Source: Dipteronia dyeriana (Eukaryota; Streptophyta; Magnoliopsida; Sapindales; Sapindaceae). Taken from it: 64,000 bases of DNA. Positions 34,823 to 46,631 of the stretch are shown here, one piece after another. The notes under the pieces were generated by a model that worked only from the letters and a program-made list of their open reading frames with translations, made no database searches and was not told the DNA's origin. The position numbers and the translations under genes were made by a program. The DNA lies in assembly GCA_032871835.1 (NCBI GenBank), contig CM065300.1, positions 67,777,192 to 67,841,191 of the forward strand. The letters are read 5' to 3'. How positions within the stretch are numbered: position 1 is the stretch's first letter; each line of letters opens with the position of its first letter.

Positions 34823-37274
34823 AAGTGGCTTATTCGTTAATTGTCTTTAGTTTTAGTTGTAAATAATATGGTTTGTGATGTTTTTTCGTTTGTTTTTGTT
34901 TAAATCAAATTCATTTGATGTTGTTTGAGTTGTTTGTCCAATGAAAAGAAAATTTTTAGGTCGGATGGACCGCATAACTCATTAACCATGTAACAACCCC
35001 ACCAACTGAATTGCAGTGCATGAATGCATAATTGGTTTAATAACCAAGGACGTGGGATGGGCCACAAATGAGCAAAACGAAGAAAATAAGTTGAGCGTAG
35101 CGACATGAGGTAAACACTCTCCAATTGTTTCCAACTTATGGATTACGGTAGGTAACTCATTTGAACTTGTGGAATGTTGCAACACATTTTAAATGCCATA
35201 CTTTGATTAGGATCTTTTAGCGTATATGGGTGCATTTTTTGCTTAATTAAATGTTGAAGGATGTTTGGAGTAAGATTATAGTCGAAATTCAGTTTTGTAC
35301 TAAGTGAAATGGGAAGCATTTGTTTTTAAAACTTGTGACTTGTGTGTAAGTTGTTGATTATGGTGAAAACAGCCTAGTGCTTTAAAGATATAAATGCATT
35401 TCTTATTGTTGTAATTTTTTTATTGTTTGGTTGCCCTTATTTCCGAACTATAGCTTCCATTGTCCAAATTTTTAGTGAAGATGGTTCCACGGAGTAACGT
35501 TAAGGTCAATGTTAGATGTAGGTTTTGGGGTATGGACAATTGTTTTTTTGTTTTGTGTCGTTTTTATCATTTTTGTAGTTTTGTTTTAAAATTTTTTTAA
35601 AAATTTGGTCAAAATTGAAATTTTTGGAATTAAAGTCCGTTTTGGTTGAGATAATATATTTGCTTTCTAGTAGAGACATGTCATGTATACTTTTAGATTT
35701 GTGTTTTAACTAGCATTCATGCCATCTATAATTGTTGCATAACTTTAATATGTGTGTATAAAGCCAATCATTTGATTTTGGGGTAGATAAGAATCTATGC
35801 TTGTTTAGCTTATGAGAATAGTGGAAACTACCCTTGTGAGATTTTGTGCTTAAACGGTCATTTTAGAGGGTGTATTTCATTTCTATTCTTAAACACTTAT
35901 CTCGTTCTTCAATTTTTAGATTGATCTCTTTAGGAATTCACATTGGATATTAAAGAAAAATCATTTTATGATATCACATGTTTGTTTACTTTACTTTTTG
36001 CTGGTTGATCCTTAAGAAGTGATGCTAGGCAATGTGTGCTTAAACTACAAAATGGCCTAAACACTAATTCCTACCCCTATGTGTGTGCTTCAATAGCCCA
36101 TTTGAAACAAAACACATAGCTTTTTATTTTATTACCCACACTTCCAAAAAACTAAGCTTTAAAAATGAAACTGTACCTAATTAGCTTTGACCATAAGGTG
36201 ATATAGATGTTAGAGATTATTGGGGTGCTTTGTGATTACTACTATTATTAGTTGGAATGAAACCAATGAGTTTTTTGGGTTAAATTGTAAATGTAGTTGC
36301 ATGTACTATGGCTTGAATGAAAAGCATTAAAGTTTATATTTGTATAATCATTCAAAAGAAAGAAAGAAGAGAAAAGAAAAAAATGAATATCTACCAAAAA
36401 AAAAGAGTAAAAAAAAAACAAAAGAGAAACATAGATGCATACTTGTAATAGATTGACTTGAGGATGTAGAGATTGCATTGTAGATGGTCAGTAATCCTAT
36501 GATACAGTGTATTTTTGGGATGTCGATATTGCATTGTGCAACACCATGATGTGGTCTTAGGTATTTCACTTTCCATTTTCCCATTCTTTCTTAGCCTATA
36601 CGCATGGCCCCATTACAACCATGAAAGACCTAACGGGTCTCTTGGTAATGCTTTCTTAATTGTAAAGTTTCTTGAGCTCTATCTATGTTCTTAATGTTTA
36701 ATTCACTCATGATCCTTTACACTTATATGAGCATTCTTTCTAATTATAAGAATATACGAATATATTTTGATTCCATGTAACTAAACTCCAGTTTGCATAT
36801 GTTGATGAGTGTTATCGCCTAAGATTCTTGGTGAAAATATGAGTGTAAATCTGGTTAGGATTAGAAGTCGAGGCAAATTCGATCTTAGTTGTTGAGTAAA
36901 CCAAAAAAATCTTTAGTATTGACATACATGCATTGTGTGATGAATTGATTTATTTGATTTATTTTTAGTCTTACTAAAGAAATTTTAGCATGCATGTAGA
37001 TTTTTCTTGGTATGTTTATGGTGTCATCTTAATATTTTGCTTTGTAGTGTTAAGTTTGTGGGTATCGTATTGGTAAACCTTCATGAGACTATAACTCCTC
37101 CTACTAAGGACAGCTAGAGGTTTCAAAGGCTTGTGGCACACGCTAAGTGCCATCGTTTCTCCCACGAAAGTGGACTAATTAGTTTTTACTTGTTTATTGC
37201 TTTTATGTGTTTTAGAATTCTTATTTGTTGTTTGTTGTTTTTTCGTTTTAAGTTTTGCTCGAGAACGAGCAAAT
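34823..37274 (+). other. Non-coding interior of the gypsy-type element
   Basis: No gag or pol motif in any frame. The part at 35300-36700 is similar to the reverse complement of 41041-42240 (shared AGAATGGGAAA, TGGCCCCATTACAACC and GGTTTTGGGGT words), the 3' non-coding region of the neighbouring Athila/Tat-like element. The interior thus looks like leader joined directly to 3' non-coding sequence. Confidence 0.65.
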
Positions 37275-37292
37275 GTTAGGTTTAGGGGTATT
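37275..37292 (+). other. Polypurine tract
   Basis: GTTAGGTTTAGGGGTATT immediately before the LTR start TGATAGG. Confidence 0.7.
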
Positions 37293-39170
37293 TGATAGGT
37301 ACATTTATGTATCTATTTTAGGCTCCTTATTCCTAACTTTATGCTCGGTTTCAAGCACTTTTTTATATATAATATGTTTTTGAGACTTGTGTAGGTTCAT
37401 TTCCCTAAAGTTAGGTGCTTGAGCTTAAAGTGAAGCTTTGAATGCAAAGAGGAAGAAAAATAGTTAAAATTGGGATTTAGATTGGACTGCGAGCTCCAAC
37501 TGCGAGTTTCAACTCCTAAATTGAAGTCACAGATATTCCTTAGAGAGAACTGCTACTTCAAACTACGACATCAACAAGAATGACCAAGTAGCAGATAGTT
37601 TCTAGACGAGACTGGGAGTTCATATTACGAGTTCTACCTCGCAGATGTCTCCCAGAAGATACTGCCAAATCAGACTGCAGATCCATGTCGCAGATGCCTC
37701 CTAGAAGATACTTCCAAGTCAGACTGCAACCTCATGGTAGTAGATCCAGATATGATACCTCAGGTTGGGAGTTCCAACTCGCATATCCAAGTCATAGATG
37801 CAAACTAGAGGAGACTGATACTTCAGACTGCGAGTTACAACTAGATGAAACAAGAAGGCTATCAGATCTACGAGTTCCAAATCGCAGAAGTTGCCCAGAA
37901 TCTACTGCTATCAAGGTTTGCGAGTGACAACCAGTAGAGACAAATATGTGACATCAAACTGTGAGTTTCAATTCACAGATTTTGTGTCGGCAGAACCTTA
38001 TCCACTTGCAAATCAAGATATTTTTAAGGGAAAACTTTACTTTTCATATCCAATTGGTAACCTAACCTTCAAACTTTATAAATACACCACTTTGTTGGTA
38101 TATATATATATTCCAATATCCTATCATGGAAGACATCAAGACCTGCTTTTATTCTTCAACACCACAAAATAGAGAGAGAGAAGCTTCAAAGACTCCATGG
38201 GGGGTTCTCCTCCATGGATGTCTTACCACCACCACCACCTCTACACTTCCTTCATCAATCTTTGATGTATATTTCAAGGAGAAAGGATAACAAACCAAAT
38301 AGAGATCTTGGTTATCTCATAACTCTTCTCTTTGTTTCATGTCTTATTTCTTTGATGTGTAATTCCTAATAGGGAATATTTGTACACCAACACATGGCTT
38401 GTAATATATGGTGTTTACTTAGATTAACTTGGATCTTGGCTCTTTTCTTTAAGCTTATGCTATATCTCTCTTTTCTTGACATGTATGTTAGTGAATGAGT
38501 TGGAATTAATATGTTTTGCATAAGTGAAACTTAAGATTGAAACAAATGATGTAGTGTAACTTAGTGTCTCACTCTTGTTTGCATGTTGGTGATGAAATGG
38601 AATTGATATGTTTGAATTGATTTGAGTGAAAGAGCACATTTGTGTTCTGATTGATTAATCGTGAATTGATTTTTATTGTTAACTCTTGAATAGAGGTAAC
38701 TTGACTTATGCATGCCTATGCTAGATTAGGTTGTTTGGTGTATTGTTCGTGTGCTTTATGGGTCTAGATCTAGACACAATTACTCATTCCATGACTTTTA
38801 TTTAGCGATGAGAATCAATTTCGGTATTCCTTAGTCAACAAATGATTCGTAACAATAGATGATTTGGTTTTGGAATCCTTAATCAAGAGAACTAGCCCAT
38901 GAATCCTTTTGAATGATGCTTGAATGGTTATTACCAACTTGACTAGCTTATGTGTTTCGTGAATTTATGTACCTGTTGTAACCACTATCTTGCATCTCTC
39001 CAATACACATTTATTTTCGTAGCTAGGGTGTCTTGCCTTTAGGAGTAGACTAATTTTAATTGCTTTGTAGTGTAATTCATTTCCATGTAGTTAGATTTAG
39101 AAAGGCAAGCACCCGGTTACATTTCTATCCTTTGTGTAATTTAATTTAGCTTAGTTTATTCACATATCAC
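37293..39170 (+). repeat. 3' LTR of the non-coding gypsy-type element, truncated
   Basis: TGATAGGTAC start. Longer than the left LTR in 37480-37960 because of extra repeat units, and missing the last 240 bp seen at 34561-34800. TATA box at 38077-38084. Confidence 0.82.
37480..37978. repeat. Degenerate hairpin repeat block
   Basis: Five or more units built on CTGCGAGTTCCAACTCGCAG. Variants include GGGAGTTCCAACTCGCATA (37767-37785), CTACGAGTTCCAAATCGCAG (37868-37887) and CTGTGAGTTTCAATTCACAG (37959-37978). CCCAGAAGATACTGCC-type spacers separate them. Confidence 0.8.
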
Positions 39171-39174
39171 GATG

Positions 39175-40577
39175 TGTACAACCGTAGTTATGAAAACAAT
39201 ACAACCGTAGTTATGAAAACATTACTCGCAAGTGCACAAATCGTAAAGATAAGCACAATGGTAAGTAGAAATCGTTCCCTTGAGGAAAAGTGATTTATTG
39301 GTTGAAAACTAGTTCTAATTAAAACTATATTAAAGTAACCAAAAATTGATGATGAATTAGATCACACAAAAAACAAAATTAAATTAAACTAATTAAAGCA
39401 ATAAAAAAGATTGGGTTATGGTCAAGGGTGTGAAAGCACTAGGTCACCAATGATTTCCAATTATGAACACTCAAGGTTTGAAATAATTTTATAAACAAGA
39501 TTCAATCAATTCAAGGGTTCATTCTTTGTCTTTAATGTGACTATTACGTTCGGTCGCGGGTTGAATCATGTGTTCCCAAGCGCTATTCACCCTTAGGTCA
39601 AAGTGTGAATAATAATTTGAGACCCATTAAGTGAAAGAAATAAGAACCAAATTCTTTTACTTTTCCTTGGTCCAGCTAAAGATAAAATTCATTAATTCAC
39701 AAGATCATTAATTAAGGTTAAGTTTGGTCCACTCTAATCCTAATTCTCAGGTAGTCTTAATCCTAAAATCATGCCAAATAATCATTCACCCTTTGGTCTA
39801 GGTGTGATTAAACTATTGAGGATTAAGCAGTTAAGAACAATGAATAAATTAAGAATTGAATTGAAGAAAAAATATTAATCCAAACAGAAGCATTCACAAA
39901 AGGTTCACATTGATTCCCTAGTTATTGGATTAGTTACACATCTTGAAGATAAAAAGAGAAAGAAAAGAAAAGAGAGAAACCATTGAATACTTCAAGTATT
40001 CAATTGAAACTTCTTAATCTTCAATCTTCTGATGTGCAAAGATGACTGAGAGATTTGTGTTATGATGTTTGCAATGGAACGTAACGGTTGAGGAGGCTAG
40101 AATGTGTGTCTTCAAAAAAAATATATAAGAAGTATATATATAGGTCCTCTCCAAAATAGGGTTTAGAATTCCTTATAAAACCAGGAATACGCATGATCGC
40201 ACCTTAGACCTGTACGGACACCTTGCATAGATAATGACACACATAAAATTGTGCTCCCGCGACGTCGATCACTGTTTAAGCAGGTACTTGGCCACGGCAC
40301 AGACCGCAGATGTGAAAGATGGCACGGTTGGACTTCTTCGCTAGATACGCCGCGGTGGAGGCTCTACTTGGGCAATGACCTACCCAGTGGCAGTGATAGA
40401 ATTGCCCAATATCTTCTTGTTAAACACCATTCTTTGCATATATCACCAAACACCTCATAACCAAAGAAAATAACCTACACATGCTCAATAAACAAATTAA
40501 ATAACCAAAATTACTCGAGAGACAAACTTATTACATAGGAATTAGAGGAGAAATATATATATAAAATAAACAGATCA
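39175..40577 (-). repeat. 3' LTR of the Athila/Tat-like element
   Basis: Plus-strand ends TGTACAACC and AACAGATCA. Purine-rich minus sequence TAGGTTTATGGGTATT precedes it (40578-40593). A 23-bp direct duplication ACAACCGTAGTTATGAAAAC opens it. The start could be 39173. No partner LTR confirms the ends. Confidence 0.6.
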
Positions 40578-42529
40578 AATACCCATAAACCTATCTTTTG
40601 CTAGTCCTAGAGCAAAACTAAGAAAACAAAATTCAAAAACTATGCCTAAAAATAAAATCCTAACTAAGCCATTTTTGTATGAAACACAATAACATTGAGC
40701 GTATGCTACAAGATTTAAAAATACCAATCATCCAAAAATGCATTTGAAATGTGCCCATATTGAAACAATGTTTGCAAAAGCCAATAAGCAAAGAGTAAAG
40801 ATCCATAACAAAATTCAATGCATTGCTCAATTTTAATGAAAAGCCCATACTCAAGACGTTCAAGTTTCAAAGTCACATTCGCTAAATGCCATAGATGTAA
40901 TTCGCCTCGACTATAATTCTCACGGGATGTCTCTCATTAATACATAAAATTTATTCAAATACACTCATCAAGCATATGCGAAAGAAGTTATGAACATAAA
41001 ATTTCAAGTCTTGATCGCATATGAGTATATATAAGAATGAACACTTTATTTATATACAAAAGATCCCATGAAAATAATCAAGCACTATGAGCAATATAGA
41101 CACATGATTCACTTCTACTTTCGTAGCAAGGATAACCAGCATATCAGTTAGACTTTCATTAAGGTTGTAATGGGGCCAGGGGTAAAGGTTAAGAAAGAAT
41201 GGGAAATTAGGAATTTAAAAACCTAGGACCATACCATGAGAATCTTCAACTACCTTTACGGCTTTGCTCAAGTCTCTTGGTCTTTATTTATTCCTTTGTA
41301 AGTGGAATTTTACCACTTATGATAGCCCAAGTCTTCAAAATCACCATTCTCCTTCATGTCTAACTCCTCTAGAGTGGATACAACCTTCCAATTTATTTGA
41401 CTTAACGACAATCAATAACTTCTATTCTCTGATCCTCTCAACACCATTTATTTTGGTGGCAACTTTTACTTTACTTTTTTTTACATCAAGAAATAATTGA
41501 GAACCAGAGAATTACATATAAACTAATAATTATCTAACTTACACATAAGTCTCATAATAATGAAAGTTCTATAATGCTTTTCCTTCATTGGCATCTGATC
41601 AAAAAATTCACATAAGTCACGTGCAAAACAATCACATCTTCTTCACATTCTCAAAGCATGATCCCAAGCTGTAAGGTATGGCTTAAATATAGGACATATG
41701 AGTTATAGTTAATGTGGTGAAGGAAGAAAAATGCTTATTATGTGTTTGGCTTGAAATAGGGCTATGAAGCACACTCATAAGGGTTGAAAATATTTAAGGC
41801 CTTTTAAGTAGTTCAAGCACACATAGTCTAATCATCACTTCCACTAGTTCAACCTACTCAAGATCAAAATTAACAAGTCAATTATTCTAATAATGAAAGT
41901 TCTATAATGCCCAATGTATAACCTATAGAAATCAAATCTAATGCTAAGAACCTACTGAGTGTTTAGGAGTAGAAACAAAAGAACCCTTATATGATGTCAT
42001 TTATATATGCTTTTTGGCTTAGTGAACTCGTAAGGGTAGTCTCCACTATTAATCAAGGCAATCCAACTTAGCTTCCTATCCACTATCACATCAAGACATG
42101 TCATAATTTTTTAAAAAATGCAATACACTACTCTAAGTGTCAAGAAGTTAGTGTAAACTCAGTGATTAATGCATATTATCTCTAGGGCACAAATCAAAGT
42201 ATAATATCATGGATCACACCCCAAAACCTAAAATCAACATTGTCCCCAATGTTGACAAGTGAGGAAAGAAGAGAATGGAAAAGAAAAAACTTTAAGACCA
42301 ACTTTAAGAAAAATAAAATACTAATAATACTAAAATCCAAACCAAAGCACATAGCTATGAAGAAATAAAAAGGAAAAGAATCAAAATAAAACGAACATAG
42401 TTCAAAGGAAAAATAAAAAAAATTGAGACAACAAAAAGAAAAAATAGACATATCCTTTAAAGTCCTCCATCCTCATTTGAAATGTGCAGAATCTTTGTAT
42501 CATAGTCAGAATCACAATCATGTTGATGT
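40578..42529 (-). other. 3' non-coding region
   Basis: No gene. On minus it contains GGGGACAATGTTGATTTTAG (about 42229-42248) followed by GTTTTGGGGTGTG, a phrase common after the coding region of plant Athila/Tat elements. It is similar to 35300-36700 in the opposite direction. Confidence 0.6.
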
Positions 42530-43753
42530 GGCTACATATGCGCTCATAATCCGAAACTAGGTTGTTCATACCAGAAGCTACCTCTTTCCTGAAACTCTTA
42601 TGGGGGAACTGGAGGCTGGAAACCTACACTTCCATCATCAGCCATAGAAAATTGGTTAACCATCCAACGTAGCTATACAGCTCACCAATGCTCACAGTAA
42701 CTCCATCGAAACGTATGTTCAATCGATCCTCCAACCCTCTAAATTGAGCATCGAAGTGGTCCTATAAACCCTTAAGCAAAGAATCAAAATATGTATCTCC
42801 TGGCTGAGTGGCCTCTGGTTGAGGGTTTGGAAGGAACATCCTACTGAGCATCGAGTAACGGATCGGTGACCACCATCTGTAACTGCTCCTCACGTATCTG
42901 TACCTCTAGAGCCTCTTACGCCTCATAGTGACGTAGCAACTCTCCATACTACCCTATCGTATGTAAGCCCTAATCATTACTCAACTTGTTCCACACTTTC
43001 AAGACCAACATACTAGACACCTGTTCTTCCAATCCTGCATCCGTCGGGATACTCACCACTCTACAAAAAGTTGTAATCAGGTAAGGAAATACAATGTATG
43101 AACCATCCTCACAACCACTATGGTAAATCATCCAAAAAAACACACGGCTAATATTAATCAGTCAACCAGTCACAATGTGGTGCAGTAGCCGGGCGGGCTC
43201 AAAGAAAAACTCAGTACGATACTGCGTCAGCCTTAAGAAGTATGATATGAAGATGTTCCAAAATGTAGTATCCACTCTCAAATCCCTTTGATATAGGCGA
43301 ACCATCTGGTTCCACTCCCTAAAGCTATCCATCCTAAGTACAGCAGCCAACCTCTCCATGTACTGATCAATATCATCAACACATATGGGGCAGTAAAATA
43401 CTGGTCGATTTCATCCGGTGAGATATGGACTTCGCCTCTTAGACTAGAACCAGCCCTTCACTGAGAAATCTCTCCGGAATCATGCCAGTATAAAACTAGG
43501 CCACTATGCTCTTATTAGGTTTCGGAGGCCACTATAAAAATCCTACCCACTAAAGGGTAGCTAAAACCCCTAGCACATATGACTCTACTAAACTGGGAAA
43601 ATCAATGCCCTTCTCCACAATCCAAAGTCGCCTATGACATTTCGACATCCGGCCCCAAAATTCTTTATCTTGAACCAGGCGTGCAAGTGCAAGCCTTTTG
43701 CCTTTGGAAGCGTTGCCTACTCTAGGTCGTTTGTTTAGATAGATTCTGACCAT
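42530..43753 (-). pseudogene. Plant-transposon protein (Athila ORF3-like), broken
   Basis: The minus strand starts MVRIYLNKRPRVGNASKGKR at 43753. After a stop it continues with KPNKSIVA-FYTGM, then GLVLV with an EVHISPDEINQYF-type stretch by frameshift, and 43359-43162 (FREWNQMVRLYQRDL and FWNIFISYFLRLTQYR). This order resembles the Transposase_32-type domain common in plant retroelement third ORFs, with EFYANM and VRGKxVxFSPxxIN motifs. The protein's function is not established; it is sometimes called env-like. Many stops. Assigned from motif memory, so moderately sure. Confidence 0.55.
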
Positions 43754-44663
43754 CTACAGTCAGAAAATAAGCAAACAAAACAGATAATCATGATGTGTAT
43801 ATAAACTTGGACAGTAATTCGACTTAATTATTTTACCAAATTTCATATCAATTAAACATTTGCAAGAAAAAAATACTGCCATAAAACAGTTAGAATTCTT
43901 GTTACATGACCATGGCATCACATTTAACTCAATAGCTCCCAAGATGAATTCTCCACACCAAGTCTTCCCCATAAAACACAAATAAAATTCAAATATCTCA
44001 AAAAACCCCCAATTTCGAAATTCAAGCATAATTCCACATAAACAAGGCCCATTGATCAATTGAGCAAGAATTTAAAATTTAATTTGATAAATCATCAAAA
44101 TTCCTTTAAATCAACTCACTCTTGAAAATATAGGTCAAATAAACTCCAAAGATCAAAATAAGCCTGAAAATAGAGAGAAGACGACATACCTTTGATCCTT
44201 GATGAAAACTAGTAGAGATTGAAGAAGAAGTTTTGTAAAATATTTCAAAACGAAATAAAGTAGGCAAGGAGAAAATGTCGTGAATAAAATAAAAAAAAAA
44301 TTGGAAAAAAACTGACAGACCGCGTTCTTATATAATGTGCAGAATGAAACCCTACCACGGCCTGAGTCACTTACATGGAACCTGTCTAGGCCACTGTAAT
44401 GCCTATTTTTACCTTTCTGAAACCTCAAAACGCATTGTTTTACTTAATGTATTACGGTGTAGACCGCGACATAGAACTTGCATGAGAATAGGTTCATGCA
44501 GCGGTACATGCATCGGTGATTCCTATTGATGACTTGCTGTGACGGCTGCAGCACAGATGTGTTTCCTAAAGAACGGTATACACCGCGTGAAACTCCAGTG
44601 GACTCTTGCTTACTCATCTGCGGTGCTGACAGTGTGCCTCCAGAGTGGTCGTCTTAGTGGAAG
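43754..44663 (-). other. Leader or LTR-like stretch, no gene
   Basis: No supported frame. 44310-44663 is GC-richer with repeated CGCGGT-type words like 40230-40400. The rest is AT-rich. Confidence 0.4.
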
Positions 44664-45057
44664 TGAATTTCTCTTTATCTTTATAGTGTAAATATACCTA
44701 GAGGGGGGAGGGGGTGAATAGGTATAAGCTCTAATTTTCATCTTCTTTAAAAACAATTCAATTTTTAATAATGCTAAATGAAAGTTGCAAACAATGACAC
44801 AAGACATTTACGTACTAAACCTCTGAAGAGGAAACATCCACGGGTTGATACCAAAACCACCGGTAAAAGTGAATTCACTATTTCAAATAAGAGTTACACA
44901 CTCAAGCAATCAACTAATGCTCTCCAAGCTATCACTCTTACTGTACCCTTGAACCTAGTGATCTACTATGCCGACTTCCTATCCAAGACCTCCTGTCTCT
45001 AGGAAGATTCCTTGCTCACCTATTTGGATCCTCCTGACCCTAGGCAAGACTTCCTTT

Positions 45058-45179
45058 CTTAGTTATCCGAGTCCTCTCAACTCTAACTAAGACTCCCTTG
45101 CTTAACTATCCGAGGTCTCTAACCTCTTGTTGAGACTTCCACTTGCTTAGCTATCCGAGCCCTCCCGCCTCTAGCTAAG
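45058..45179. repeat. Hairpin array in SIRE-like LTR
   Basis: Units 45058-45091 (CTTAGTTA / TAACTAAG, GAGT / ACTC), 45101-45134 (CTTAACTA / TTGTTGAG with wobble, GAGGT / ACCTC) and 45146-45179 (CTTAGCTA / TAGCTAAG). Confidence 0.9.
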
Positions 45180-46631
45180 ACTTCCAATTGCTCAAATCAA
45201 AGAATCACTCTATGATATGAGACTTCCAAGCTTTTCACAAGGCATCTAAGTGATCATGAATGCAAAAAGCAAACAAGCACTCAACATAGAAAATGATGAT
45301 CAACAAATTCTTTTGACATGCAACTAGATAGCTAGATTATGCCTTCAAAGAACAATCACAAATGTTTCCAGACAACCTAAGCATGTTATCAACTAAGAAC
45401 CAAATCAATGAAATAAATATACCAATTTATATAGACCTAGTTCTTAGAAATATGAAATTAAATCTAGAAATAGTCAATCAAGCACAATAACAAAAGATTT
45501 CTAGAAGCAATTCCATGTTTATCAAGTTTAGCACAAATCAATCAACATTAAACAAATCTAGCTAAACTTGAAAATCAACTTCACAAACCACAAAATGATA
45601 TCAAAATCATCCTAATCATGCCACTTAATCAAATAGCATCAATCAATAAGAAGATGTAAGAAGAAAACTAAGAAGAAGATGATTTTACCAACAAGGATGA
45701 AAATCACGAACTGAAGATCTGATCACTACAACAATTCTAGACATCCTTTGGTTCTAGAAATGCCTGGGGTTTGTAGAACTCTTCAAGACACTGGAAATCC
45801 ATTTTTTAATTAAGTGATTCGGAGTAGAAATGAAGAAGTTATCACAAAAACAAAAATCAAAATGTTGAGAGAAAAATTCTGCACTTGTTCTTCAAATTCG
45901 ATTTTCTCAACTTGTAATGAATGAGAGGGAAATAGAGGTTCTAAAGAGAGAAGACCCAAAAGACCAAAATGCCCCCATGATTTAGTGCCTCCCCTAGATG
46001 GTACGTGGGCATCTCGGGGCAGAGCAGCTTTGGGGCCGAGATGGCCACGTGCCATCTCGAAAAGGTGCTCATTGATGGCTTAAGCCATTGCACCTCTTCC
46101 CTTGCGCTCCTCTCACGTTTTTCGACCTTCCTTTGGTTTCCGAACTCCAAATTTAAAACCATTAGAAGAATACAAACCGGGACTCCCTCATGAACATGGA
46201 CATAAAAGATACTCAACTCAGAAATTAGAAATTTGTCTCGATATACGAAGACAAAGACAACGCATGCAACATGAGTTCAAAGTGTAGTATCTTTTGACTT
46301 AGAACTCGAAATCAATAGTATGAGCAACCGAAATGACCGGAAATCAATCATGAACAATCTAAGACTAAAATCAAGTTCAAGATTCATGTTATACAAACAT
46401 ATAAATAAACAAACACATTTCACACAAGAATGCAAACTATATAGAGATAGTCCCCAATCATTCATTTTTCCAAAACATGTTACTTTCATACCAATGCACG
46501 AGCATTCAACTTCAAGTGTGTGAATGTGTTATACCAAATGATACGCTATGATGTAGGTACATAAATGTATGATATGTATTTGTGTGCTCATTTAATGACG
46601 CACAACTAAGCAGGGACACATATGTATGAAT

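Larger units (their letters stand above)
17913..39170 (+). mobile_element. Large non-coding gypsy-type element with two nested copias
   Basis: The left LTR starts at 17913 (TAATAGGTACATTTATG) and the right LTR at 37293 (TGATAGGTACATTTATG). With the nested copias 18058-26294 and 27609-34377 removed, the left LTR aligns with the right along its length. The internal domain is 34801-37292, with a tRNA-Asp-type primer site at 34806 and a polypurine tract before 37293, but no gag or pol. That fits a LARD-like non-autonomous derivative of the Tat/Athila group. The right LTR is cut at 39170 by the next element, so the 3' target duplication is not visible (left flank AGGGC). Confidence 0.78.
39171..44663 (-). 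mobile_element. Decayed Athila/Tat-like gypsy element
   Basis: LTR at 39175-40577, a polypurine-like tract at 40578 and a 3' non-coding region. A broken gene at 42530-43753 resembles the plant-transposon protein domain (Transposase_32 type) found near the 3' end of Athila-like elements. Gag-pol is not seen. The other end is cut by the copia starting at 44664. The piece at 44310-44663, with CACGGC and GCGGT words, resembles the GC-richer block of the LTR and could be its second LTR, but only weakly. Confidence 0.6.

Noticed and set aside
40251..40460. Open frame of 69 codons in a GC-richer patch
   Set aside because: Sits inside the LTR at 39175-40577. No motif, and the frame is probably chance.
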